Assembly: GCA_965247565.1 (NCBI GenBank)
Contig: CBDFHF010000001.1
Coordinates: 372,001-436,000 of the forward strand
Source of the DNA: CBDFHF01 sp965247565
Lineage (GTDB): Bacteria; Pseudomonadota; Gammaproteobacteria; Methylococcales; Methylomonadaceae
DNA: 64,000 nucleotides
Reading direction: 5' to 3'
Positions 8,704-18,255 of this stretch are shown here, one piece after another. The stretch's first letter is position 1. Each line of letters begins with the position of its first letter. The position numbers and the translations under genes were made by a program. A model generated the notes under the pieces. It did no database searches, was not told the origin of the DNA, and worked only from the letters and a program-made list of their open reading frames with translations.

Positions 8704-9990
8704 GTTTAATTCCTCATTTTTAAAATTTAGGTTAGCGTTTGAAAGACTTATACCCTAATCGTTAGTCAAGTCCGATTTTGCTGCTCAGGCCTGTATTTGC
8801 CAGGTACAGCGGCTATCCGTTGACAGCAAAAGGTTGAACACGCAGAACAGACCAACCCGTCGTGGGATTGTGATAGGTCACTCTGTTAACAATACCAGTC
8901 AATGTTTCGGTAAGGGTGTTTATCTACAGCCTGTTAAAGCGGATTGATTATGATTAACGGGTATTTTACAACGGGTTTAGGTGATCATCATGGCGGCTTG
9001 GATATTTCACCAAACAATCACGTTTTTTATTCAATTCGTTAACAGTTGTTTTGTAACCTGCTAACTAAGGCATCGCTGATTAATACTAGTAGGTTCTAAG
9101 GGTAAGTCATTATGACCAGCGTGCTCGAAACGCCAGAGCTTTGTGGAGCCTGATAACGCATCGAATAATGCCAGGGGGTGCCGGTTTGGGGTAATGTCAT
9201 CCTTTTAGCCAATATTATCTCTGTGGATCGCTGATAATTGCGAAGTTTGGAAACATTGTCATGGTCGTCCCATAGCAGCCAATGTGTCAAGAAATACCAG
9301 TAATGATGCTGAGCGATTTTAGTAATGGAATCTGACAGTGTAATTAACAATAAGCCCTTCACGGGTATGCACCAAAAGAATAATAGACGCACGACCAATG
9401 TGCATAATTCTTTCTATTTTTAATATAGCAGACAAAAAGCAATCTTTAAATCAAATGGGGCGCCTCCTTGATAGTCGCGCCGGCAGATGCTTATTGATCG
9501 ATCTTTAAGAATTGCAAATTAATATCTGTGGTATTGAGTCTTCCAGCTAGAACTTATAAATCAATGCGTTATCTCTGATATTCCTTAAACAGGCAAAAAA
9601 TGAGGGAAAGAAAGTGCTAATGATCCTTGCTGACCTGTTCTCACAATGAATACGTCATTTGCTTATTGGCATCAAAATTGCCAGTTATTATAGTGATCCA
9701 TAAAAAATAGGGGGCGACATCAAGACCATCAAAAGAACATTGAAAGGAACCCCAATAACAAGATGGAGTAAAATTGATCTTATACTGAATTTGAAATGAA
9801 CTGGGTTTATGTTGTAGATCGAATTTGTTGATGGAAGATGTGGAATTGTTGTCACTGAACCCAAATCGAACTCTGTTACATGACGAGTTAAATATGGGTT
9901 ATTTACGACAATTACGAAGCTATTTGTTATTACTTTGTAAAAACATGTTTCACATCCGTCTAAATTGTGACGTTAGGCAGCTGAGTTATT
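8704..9990. other. Gene-free region upstream of glycogen phosphorylase
   Basis: Almost 1.3 kb without a convincing gene. The only longer frames (9096-9398 minus and 9825-10007 plus) have odd composition and no ribosome site. Sequence is AT-rich towards 10 kb. It may contain promoters for the small membrane protein gene (leftwards) and for glgP (rightwards), but I cannot pick a specific one. Confidence 0.4.
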
Positions 9991-12519
9991 ATGAACGGAA
10001 TTATTGAATTAACCGATATAAACAAAACTGATGAAAATGTTCATACTAGCCTCTCGAAAGAAGCACTTAAAAGTGATTTTTTGGATAACCTATTTTACGT
10101 GCAAGGTAAGTTTCCTGCCTTAGCAACCCAATATGATTATTATCTTGCCCTGGCTTATACAGTGCGGGATCGCTTGCTACACCGCTGGATAAGCACAGCT
10201 GAGACTTATACCCGGGAAAAAGTGCGGACAGTCGCTTATTTTTCAGCAGAGTTTCTGCTTGGCCCGCATCTTGGTAATAATCTGCTTAATCTGGGTATTA
10301 CAGAGCATGTCCGCCATGTTCTCCCAGAATTAAATCTGATTTTTGAGGAGTTACTCAGGCAAGAGGTCGAACCAGGCTTGGGTAACGGTGGCTTAGGCAG
10401 ATTAGCGGCGTGTTTTTTGGATTCGTTGGCGACCCTGGAAATTCCGACATTGGGGTATGGCATTCGCTATGAGTTCGGCATTTTTGCGCAACAGATTGTC
10501 AACGGTTGGCAGGAAGAAAAAACCGATAAATGGCTACGTTATGGTAATCCTTGGGAGATTCAACGTCCTGAATGGGCGGTTGAAGTCAAATTATGCGGAC
10601 ATACCGAAAAATATCTTGATGCCACTGAAACAATGCGGGTTCGGTGGATTCCAGGTTGGACTGTTTTAGGCACACCTTTTGATACACCTATCCTCGGTTA
10701 CCACAACAATACAGCGAATACCTTACGCTTATGGAAAGCAGAAGCCGCTGAATCGTTCGATTTGGAAAACTTTAATCGCGGCAATTACTACGGAGCTGTT
10801 CAAAAAAAGCTCATATCAGAAAACATCACCAAGATTCTTTACCCCAATGATGAAAAAATTGAGGGCAAAGAATTACGTTTACAGCAACAGTATTTTTTCG
10901 TGTCCTGCTCATTACAGGATATGTTGCGTATTATGGATGTGCAAAAAATTCCTTTATCGCAGTTTCACAAAAAATTTACCGTTCAACTCAATGACACGCA
11001 TCCCGCAGTCGCCATTCCTGAACTGATGCGGTTACTGATAGATGAGCATTTTATGGACTGGGATCCGGCCTGGTCGATCACTCAAAAAACGTTTGCTTAT
11101 ACTAACCATACTTTACTGCCGGAAGCCCTTGAACAGTGGCCTCTGGATCTCTTTGCGCGGATCTTACCAAGGCACCTGGAAATAATCTTTGAGATTAATG
11201 CCAGATTTCTAAATGAAGTGAGAATAAAGTTTCTCGGCGATTCGGAGCGTTTGGCCCGCTTATCAATCATTAACGAGTCGGGCGAGCGTTACGTTCGTAT
11301 GGCGCATTTAGCCAGTATCGGCAGTCACGCCATAAATGGGGTTGCTGCCTTGCATACCGAGTTACTCAAGCAAGATGTGTTGGCCGACTTTTATAGCCTT
11401 TGGCCGAATAAATTTAGTAATAAAACCAACGGCATCACGCCCAGGCGCTGGTTAGCTCTGTCAAATCCGCGGCTCACCAAGCTAATCACTGAAAAAATTG
11501 GCGGCGACTGGCTAACAGATTTGAGTGGGTTGAAACAATTGGAAACCTACGCTGAAGAAAGTTCATTCCAATCCGAATGGCGTTATATAAAACGTGCTAT
11601 TAAAGAGGATTTTGCCTCTTTTCTACGTCACAGTGCTGGTTACTTAATTGATCCTGAGTCATTATTCGAGGTTCAAGTAAAACGTATCCACGAATACAAA
11701 CGTCAGCATCTAAGCGTGCTGCAAATTATATCCTTGTACCATCGTATTAAAAGCAACCCGAATCAGGACTTCGTGCCGCGTACGTTTATTTTTGGTGGCA
11801 AGGCGGCGCCGGGTTATCACATGGCCAAATTAATAATCAAATTAATCACGTCGGTCGGAGATGTCATTAATAATGATCCCGCCATTCACGACTGTCTTAA
11901 AGTGGTGTTTATGCCCAACTTTAACGTCAGCACCGGTCAGATGATTTATCCAGTAGCGGATCTCTCGGAGCAAATATCAACTGCTGGTAAAGAAGCCTCA
12001 GGGACTGGCAATATGAAATTTTGTATGAATGGTGCTTTAACGATTGGCACTTTAGATGGGGCCAATATCGAGATCCGAGAAGAAGTGGGAGCAGAGAATT
12101 TCTTTCTGTTCGGTTTGAACGCTGAAGAAGTCCAAACGCTTAAAACGCAAGGTTACAACCCCATGGACATTTATCATTCTAACCCTGAACTAAAAGCGGT
12201 CATTGACCTGATTAAAAATGGCTATTTTTCTGGCGGTGACCGCGAACTGTTTCAGCCGCTAGTTGACTCGTTGCTGCATAGGGATCCTTATATGCTTCTG
12301 GCTGATTTTCAGTCTTTTGTAGAATGTCAAAGCCAGGTGAGCCAAGCCTATATGGATACTGAGCATTGGACACGCATGTCAATCCTGAATGTTGCGCGTA
12401 GTGGCAAGTTTTCTTCTGACCGTACCATTAAGGAATATTGCCAAGATATTTGGAAGGTAAAGCCAGTCAAGATTGATTTGTTGTCTCAAGAAGAAGTGAA
12501 AAAGAGTATGCAGGATTGA
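9991..12519 (+). CDS. glgP: Glycogen/starch/alpha-glucan phosphorylase
   Basis: 842 residues, normal for the GT35 family. It releases glucose-1-phosphate from glycogen with inorganic phosphate and pyridoxal phosphate. Diagnostic blocks are RTVAYFSAEFLLGPHLGNNL near residue 75, EPGLGNGGLGRLAACFLDSL, the KRIHEYKRQHLSVLQ block, and the cofactor site EASGTGNMKFCMNGALTIGT, in which Lys676 is the expected Schiff-base lysine. The start ATG follows a weak ribosome site. It stands about 130 bp upstream of citrate synthase and could be co-transcribed with it. In a methanotroph this would mobilise stored glycogen. Confidence 0.96.
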   Translation: MNGIIELTDINKTDENVHTSLSKEALKSDFLDNLFYVQGKFPALATQYDYYLALAYTVRDRLLHRWISTAETYTREKVRTVAYFSAEFLLGPHLGNNLLNLGITEHVRHVLPELNLIFEELLRQEVEPGLGNGGLGRLAACFLDSLATLEIPTLGYGIRYEFGIFAQQIVNGWQEEKTDKWLRYGNPWEIQRPEWAVEVKLCGHTEKYLDATETMRVRWIPGWTVLGTPFDTPILGYHNNTANTLRLWKAEAAESFDLENFNRGNYYGAVQKKLISENITKILYPNDEKIEGKELRLQQQYFFVSCSLQDMLRIMDVQKIPLSQFHKKFTVQLNDTHPAVAIPELMRLLIDEHFMDWDPAWSITQKTFAYTNHTLLPEALEQWPLDLFARILPRHLEIIFEINARFLNEVRIKFLGDSERLARLSIINESGERYVRMAHLASIGSHAINGVAALHTELLKQDVLADFYSLWPNKFSNKTNGITPRRWLALSNPRLTKLITEKIGGDWLTDLSGLKQLETYAEESSFQSEWRYIKRAIKEDFASFLRHSAGYLIDPESLFEVQVKRIHEYKRQHLSVLQIISLYHRIKSNPNQDFVPRTFIFGGKAAPGYHMAKLIIKLITSVGDVINNDPAIHDCLKVVFMPNFNVSTGQMIYPVADLSEQISTAGKEASGTGNMKFCMNGALTIGTLDGANIEIREEVGAENFFLFGLNAEEVQTLKTQGYNPMDIYHSNPELKAVIDLIKNGYFSGGDRELFQPLVDSLLHRDPYMLLADFQSFVECQSQVSQAYMDTEHWTRMSILNVARSGKFSSDRTIKEYCQDIWKVKPVKIDLLSQEEVKKSMQD

Positions 12520-12649
12520 ATTGCCTGGAGAGGCCGAGTGATCATTATATTAAGCAGATAATATTAAGCTCACCGAGGATGATTGTTTTTTGCTGGCATA
12601 ACCCACGTTGATCACACCATAAACAATGTTTATCAAAGAGCACTAAGCC

Positions 12650-13951
12650 ATGAACATCCGCTATAAATTTACCTTAAAAAACCTAGCCACAGCAAGCGAA
12701 TATGAATTGGAAACTTTTAGCGGTTCGATGGGGCCGGATGTCATAGATATTCAGACGCTATATCAAAAAACCGGCATGTTTGCTTACGATCCGGGATTTA
12801 CTTCAACAGCCAGTTGTACCTCCAAAATCACCTATATTGACGGCGACGCCGGCATACTTTTGTATCGAGGCTACCCAATTGAAGAGCTCGCCCAAAATTG
12901 CACGTTTTTGGAAGTCTGTTATCTGTTGTTAACGGGGGAGTTGCCAACTGAAGACCAATTGAATATGTTTATCCATCAGGTGACTTATCACACACTACTG
13001 CACGATCAAATCACCAGTTTCTTCAAAGGATTTCGCCGCGATGCACACCCGATGGCCATTATGGTAGGTGTCGTGGGTGCACTTTCGGCCTTTTACCATG
13101 ATGCGCTGGATATTCGTTCCAAGGAAGATCGTGATTTATGTGCGGTTCGGCTCATCGCTAAAATCCCCACGATTGTAGCGATGAGCCATAAGTACAGCAT
13201 CGGATTGCCGTTCATGTATCCGCGTAACGAGTTGAGCTATGTCGAAAACTTTATGCACATGATGCTGGGCAACCCTTGCGAAGACTATCGCCCCAATCCG
13301 GTCTTAGTCAAAGCTTTGGACAGGGTCTTGATTCTGCATGCGGATCACGAGCAAAATGCTTCGACATCAACGGTGAGACTTGCCGGCTCCAGCGGTGCTA
13401 ATCCTTATGCCTGTGTCACTTCAGGTATTGTTTGCCTGTGGGGTCCAGCCCACGGCGGTGCCAATGAAGCCGTCTTGAATATGTTGCAGGAAATTGGTGA
13501 TGTTTCCAATATCGACCGATTCATTAAGAAAGCCAAAGATAAGAACGACCCATTTCGTTTAATGGGCTTTGGTCATCGAGTGTATAAAAATTTCGACCCA
13601 AGGGCGCAGCTCATTCGTGCCACATGCCATGAGGTGCTTAATGAACTCAATTTGCATGACGACCCTTTATTCAAATTGGCACTTGAACTAGAGCGTATTG
13701 CACTGGAAGATGAATATTTTATAGAAAAGAAACTTTATCCCAATGTCGATTTTTATTCCGGCATAGTGCTTCAGGCCTTGGGCATACCCAGCAATATGTT
13801 TACCGCATTATTTGCGATGGGGAGGAGCGTTGGTTGGATAGCGCATTGGGATGAGATGATATCCGACCCCCATCAAAAAATTGGTCGACCACGGCAGCTC
13901 TATACAGGAGCGGCTAAGCGAAGTGTTAGTCCACTAAAAGAGCGGGCTTAA
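12650..13951 (+). CDS. gltA: Citrate synthase (type II, hexameric type)
   Basis: 433 residues. It condenses oxaloacetate with acetyl-CoA to citrate, the entry to the TCA cycle. The N-terminal beta-domain of NADH-sensitive Gram-negative enzymes is present (GPDVIDIQTLY, FAYDPGFTSTASC). Catalytic residues by comparison with the E. coli enzyme are His268 (GPAHGGANEA), His309 (GFGHRVYKNFDPRA) and Asp367 (VDFYSGI). A loop of HADHEQNASTSTVR is also conserved. The start ATG at 12650 has a purine-rich upstream stretch (AAGAGCACTAAGCC). Confidence 0.96.
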   Translation: MNIRYKFTLKNLATASEYELETFSGSMGPDVIDIQTLYQKTGMFAYDPGFTSTASCTSKITYIDGDAGILLYRGYPIEELAQNCTFLEVCYLLLTGELPTEDQLNMFIHQVTYHTLLHDQITSFFKGFRRDAHPMAIMVGVVGALSAFYHDALDIRSKEDRDLCAVRLIAKIPTIVAMSHKYSIGLPFMYPRNELSYVENFMHMMLGNPCEDYRPNPVLVKALDRVLILHADHEQNASTSTVRLAGSSGANPYACVTSGIVCLWGPAHGGANEAVLNMLQEIGDVSNIDRFIKKAKDKNDPFRLMGFGHRVYKNFDPRAQLIRATCHEVLNELNLHDDPLFKLALELERIALEDEYFIEKKLYPNVDFYSGIVLQALGIPSNMFTALFAMGRSVGWIAHWDEMISDPHQKIGRPRQLYTGAAKRSVSPLKERA

Positions 13952-14121
13952 GATTATCCAAGTCGGCCAGATATAATTGAGAACGGCTCAGGGTAGTTTT
14001 TCATAGCTCATCGTTTACCGCTATCAAAGGCACAACCATTCAAAATTTCTGGGTATTAAAGGCAGTAATACATAGGCTGGATTTACTGGCAAGCCAAAAA
14101 AGTTTACCGGAGCAATATAAA

Positions 14122-17100
14122 ATGATCACGTCTGCAAATCCAACGAGTTTTAATTTTGAGAGTCAAAAAAAAATCCAAGAGCTCCAATATATCAACCTGC
14201 AACTGGCAACGCTAGAACAGCCTATTTGCGAAGTTGATGGCAATCAATACTATCTTGAGATTGCAGAAAGTTTGATAAAAAACTACTCCCAGCAACGCCG
14301 CCTCTTGGTTAACTATCGATGCCCAGCTGATCAACGTATTCAAACCTTTCTCAATGATTATCTGTCTGAAAATGGTGAAGATGAAGCCATTCAGTTACCG
14401 AGAGAAACTTTTGTATTGGAACATAAAGGCTTAGCAAGAGAATTGTCTTTACCTTTTCAACACAACGAGTTTCATTCGGCCTATGTTGACTCCTATCGGG
14501 TGCGCCAAGGGGTCTTGCATAATCCACAAAATGACAAGCGAACAACGAAAGGTGTTTTTCATATAGCGGCTGGCGGGTTGCCAGTTTCTGCAGATAAAAA
14601 TGAGGTTCCCGTCAACGCCTTTGCCAATTTATTGCGCTTGGCACTGTCCCCTCCGGATGATTTACTGTGTTTACCATTTACTAGTCGGCAAAAGGACTCC
14701 GCTAAACTCTGGTTATCACTCTTGCTCCGTCCGATTGTGGTGCCGGAAATCGCCGGCGTCGCGCCGAATAAATCGATGGAAACCCGATTTTTTGCACCTG
14801 GCGGGCTCGTTGCTAATCTGGATTTTATTGAAGCAATTTTTGGTAATGCGGGTAATCCATTTCTGCCTGAGAATGATGCCGCACTGGATATTGATCAATG
14901 GACTGGGCATACCGGTTGTGTCATTTTGGCGCCACACTTAGTTTTATTTCGTAAAAAAACCTTAGGTTTGCCCCATATTCAGGATGCCACCGAGCGTCAA
15001 CGTAAAGACGGGATGTGCTGGCAACATGAGGACGAATTCTATAACGATGGTAAGCCTTTTAAACTCGTTTGCCGGAATATGCAAGGTGTGATCGTCACCC
15101 TCATTGCCGATAATTATTTTGGATACAGTAAGAAAGAAATTAAATCTCAAATCAGTTATTCCGCCAACCTGTTTGGTGGTTGTGAAGAGGAACATTCCGG
15201 CGGTGCGCTGGCTTTTGCGCGAGCCAATCTGGGGGAAATTTATTTGCCGTCAGTCGTCGAGAGTAACGGCCATGGCGCTTTTGATAAAACTATTGAGCTA
15301 TTAGGGGACAACATAACCTTAAATCATAGCGGTTATGCGACAGATAGAAATTACCCTGCCATTATTTTTATTCCAGAAACAGCACAAATCAATATCCAGA
15401 CCCAACAAGTCAGTTGGCAACGTGCGGGCATTGATCATAAGCTTAAGCTTTTAGTCAATCACACCTATGTTTATCCCAATGGTTTCATTGTCCATATGGA
15501 ACGACATCCGAGTGCCCCGAGCTGGCGGTTAATTGGTACTTTTCAAGAAGGTACCTTTTGTCATAAACCAAGCACAGTATCAGGTGGAGGTAAGTCGGAA
15601 ATATCGAAATCCATGGCGGGGGCAATTATTTTCGGTACCGTATTTGTTGAAGATTTCGAAAAAGATATGGATAGGGTAGATGAGATTTTTAAGCATGATT
15701 ACTCTAATCGCTTTAGGGATCCTGCCCGTAACGGCAGCGATAAGCGTAAACTTTTAGGAAACGAACGCACTTTAGGTTCCGTGATCAAATTACTAACCCC
15801 TTCGCAAGGTGAATATTCGAATGCCTATAATCAATGGTTGCTGCAAGTGCCGCAACATATCTGGGCCCTGGTTCTGATGATAAAGCGCTTTTACAATGAG
15901 CAATGGGGTGGTAACTGGCGGGGACACTTTTCGGTTGATATGGTGAATGGCTACCCCGGTAACGAATTGAAGTTTCATGGCCGTAAACTCATTGCGAGTT
16001 ATTTAAGGGTAGGTTATGACAGCACTGGCGCTTGGCGGGTCTTTAAGCTGAGGCAAGACTTTTTTGCTTCGGAAAAAATTCAGCTCGAAGACGACATTAC
16101 CGCTTCCACTGTCGTGCCGATAACGTATCTATCAGGGCTAAACCCTGATTATAAAAACCGTAGCGTAAAATTAGTTGAAAATTGTGAACTCAGTTTTTTC
16201 CAACGCCCGGATGATGCTATTCATCGTGGGGTGGATTTACAAACTGAGCTAGATTTATCCGGTAAAGACAATTTTATCTCTAATTTTCAACCACTCACCC
16301 CAGAAAACGCCCGCGAAATCATGGAAGACATCGTTCATTTTGATGAGTTCAGTGGGCCAATGCGTGATTTTATAACACAGGCAGCAGAAGGCAAGGAAGG
16401 TGAATATTTTGTTTCCTCAGCCCATCCGCGACTCGTCGATGGAAAACCCAGTCAAAATGTGCGCTATCTCCAGCGTCGTCCAGATGTTGTCAATCCTTTA
16501 AAGCGCTACCTTGCAGTACTGTCAACGCGACTGGCAAGGGGACTAAGAGCTGATCAACCCGTCCATTTTCCGGTTAACGCCGTATTACCAGGCCGCCGCA
16601 ACAATCCACCGGAGTACGATGTGGGTATCAGACCTTTGGCCATTTATAGTCCTATCCATTACCAGGAATTGCCCGAGCTGTTCATGGATTTTATATGCAG
16701 TTTGACCGGTAAATCACCCTCGACCACGGGCGCCGGTTCTGAAGGCGCTTTAACTAAGGGTCCATTTAACGCCCTCTGTGCCACAGCTGATCTAAATACT
16801 GCTTTGGTTTCTTACATATTGTGCGGCTATCACGGCTATTCTACTTCGGCGGGTTATATCGGCGCTCAACGCCGAATAGATCATGATATCAGTTTGTTGA
16901 TTCCTGAAATTTGGTCCCGGTTGCCCGTTGAACAACGTGAACCTCAATACCTGATTGAACGAGGTCAGCTAGAAAAACTGGAAGATTTTGAGTATGAGGG
17001 AAGGACGGTCTATGCCAGCCGATTGGGGTATCGAATTACTGAACGTTTTGTACATACCAATTTCGGGAAAGTATTCGACTATCCGACAGCTGTATTTGAT

Positions 17101-17571
17101 GAAGCGATGCTGAAGCCGGAAACACAGGATCTAGCCAGTTATGTAGATGGCATAGACAATGTTTATGAGGCTCATCAACACGTTGCCCAACTCTACTTAC
17201 AGGATGGGTCAATCAATGATGCCTGTCCGCCGCTTAAGGCGCTTATCCATATAATGGCTGACGGCCATTTTGAGGGTAAAACGGTTAACGACCCGAGCAT
17301 TAGGTCTATGTTTACTTATGATTATTTAATTGAATCCGAATGGTATCAAAAACGGTTGAAAATCAAACAGCAAAGAGACCAACTGCTTTGGCAAAAACAC
17401 CAAAATTATATCTTGCAGCGTATGAGTGAAACCGAACAATCTGATACTTTTTATGCGTTATTGTCCAATAAACTGGAAACTACGCAGCGGATGCTCACAG
17501 CTATCTGTGATCCAGCTTATCTTGAGAAGCTCCGAGGTACCCTAGGGGCAGATTGGGTGCATTGTGCTTGA
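14122..17571 (+). CDS. Probable PPi-type phosphoenolpyruvate carboxykinase
   Basis: 1149 residues, soluble, no signal peptide. Size and sequence style agree with the PPi-dependent PEP carboxykinases described from Propionibacterium and Entamoeba, which interconvert oxaloacetate plus PPi with PEP, phosphate and CO2. Motifs I rely on: the glycine-rich, lysine-containing loop STVSGGGKSEISKSM near residue 490, which resembles a PEPCK phosphate-binding loop; LFGGCEEEHSGGALAFARAN; and TGKSPSTTGAGSEGALTKGP. It is not a classical ATP or GTP PEPCK, which are about 530-620 residues. Its neighbours, citrate synthase and glycogen phosphorylase, fit a role at the PEP/oxaloacetate node. I name it from memory of the family, so this is likely rather than certain. 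Confidence 0.6.
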   Translation: MITSANPTSFNFESQKKIQELQYINLQLATLEQPICEVDGNQYYLEIAESLIKNYSQQRRLLVNYRCPADQRIQTFLNDYLSENGEDEAIQLPRETFVLEHKGLARELSLPFQHNEFHSAYVDSYRVRQGVLHNPQNDKRTTKGVFHIAAGGLPVSADKNEVPVNAFANLLRLALSPPDDLLCLPFTSRQKDSAKLWLSLLLRPIVVPEIAGVAPNKSMETRFFAPGGLVANLDFIEAIFGNAGNPFLPENDAALDIDQWTGHTGCVILAPHLVLFRKKTLGLPHIQDATERQRKDGMCWQHEDEFYNDGKPFKLVCRNMQGVIVTLIADNYFGYSKKEIKSQISYSANLFGGCEEEHSGGALAFARANLGEIYLPSVVESNGHGAFDKTIELLGDNITLNHSGYATDRNYPAIIFIPETAQINIQTQQVSWQRAGIDHKLKLLVNHTYVYPNGFIVHMERHPSAPSWRLIGTFQEGTFCHKPSTVSGGGKSEISKSMAGAIIFGTVFVEDFEKDMDRVDEIFKHDYSNRFRDPARNGSDKRKLLGNERTLGSVIKLLTPSQGEYSNAYNQWLLQVPQHIWALVLMIKRFYNEQWGGNWRGHFSVDMVNGYPGNELKFHGRKLIASYLRVGYDSTGAWRVFKLRQDFFASEKIQLEDDITASTVVPITYLSGLNPDYKNRSVKLVENCELSFFQRPDDAIHRGVDLQTELDLSGKDNFISNFQPLTPENAREIMEDIVHFDEFSGPMRDFITQAAEGKEGEYFVSSAHPRLVDGKPSQNVRYLQRRPDVVNPLKRYLAVLSTRLARGLRADQPVHFPVNAVLPGRRNNPPEYDVGIRPLAIYSPIHYQELPELFMDFICSLTGKSPSTTGAGSEGALTKGPFNALCATADLNTALVSYILCGYHGYSTSAGYIGAQRRIDHDISLLIPEIWSRLPVEQREPQYLIERGQLEKLEDFEYEGRTVYASRLGYRITERFVHTNFGKVFDYPTAVFDEAMLKPETQDLASYVDGIDNVYEAHQHVAQLYLQDGSINDACPPLKALIHIMADGHFEGKTVNDPSIRSMFTYDYLIESEWYQKRLKIKQQRDQLLWQKHQNYILQRMSETEQSDTFYALLSNKLETTQRMLTAICDPAYLEKLRGTLGADWVHCA

Positions 17572-18255
17572 TTACAATTTAGATAGGCTAATGAAATTTC
17601 GATCTTATTTGTTGTAAAGGACAAAATGAAAATTTAGCAATTGCCAACATCCGAAAAGCGGCCATAATCGGCAAGATTTATGTAGCCAGCTTGAGTCAAG
17701 TTTATCGAATTCGCTCATCGGTGCGTATCTCGTTATGAATTTTAGGGGCAAAAAATATACCGTAGTGAAATTGCTGGTAGTTATGCTGAAAATTCTCGCA
17801 AATATATTTCAAACTATGGTCAAAATGTTCAGGTAGCGGTGCATAATATTCAAGCAAATATCAGATTTATGAGGAAATCGTAGTGGTTCTTGAGAGGATC
17901 CTGAAATTTAAACTTATCCATGTTGGGTGCAAAAAATTCCGCTTAGGGTGATAGCTGTAGTATCGTAGCAGTGCATTCTAAATATAAACCGCACAATAAT
18001 GATGCAATATTTAATATAGCTTACAGCTTAACTATATAAAAGCATTCGTAACCAATTATTCTTATTGATAATATCTGCTATTTTAAAAAGCTGGCATATT
18101 GTGTGCTGACGGGAGTTATGTCGGCTTAAGTTTTTTCTTACAAATCAGCCTTTAAGATTGGCAAACGGAGTTAAAAGTTAAATAACCGCTTTTTTAAAGA
18201 AATCTTAACAAGTTAGCATTATTAAACGCTCAGTAAGCCTAACCTGGGAGATAAA
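17572..18255. other. Long AT-rich leader region before the hydrogenase operon
   Basis: 684 bases with no gene. It contains the sigma-54 type promoter at 18092-18107. The upstream part is AT-rich with stretches such as TATATTTAATATAGC near 18008-18025, where bending proteins and an enhancer-binding activator could act. I cannot define an activator site. Confidence 0.5.
18092..18107 (+). promoter_or_regulatory. Sigma-54 (RpoN) -24/-12 promoter for the hox operon
   Basis: The sequence TGGCATATTGTGTGCT fits the consensus TGGCACG-N4-TTGCW with the invariant GG and GC dinucleotides at the exact spacing. It lies about 150 bp before the hoxF start, with no other gene between. RpoN-dependent control is well known for hydrogenase operons of proteobacteria, including hox genes of Ralstonia, through an NtrC-type activator. 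No such activator is encoded in this window. Confidence 0.7.

Noticed and set aside
9096..9398. 100-codon reverse frame before glgP
   Set aside because: Odd composition, no ribosome site, no family look; likely chance in a gene-free region.
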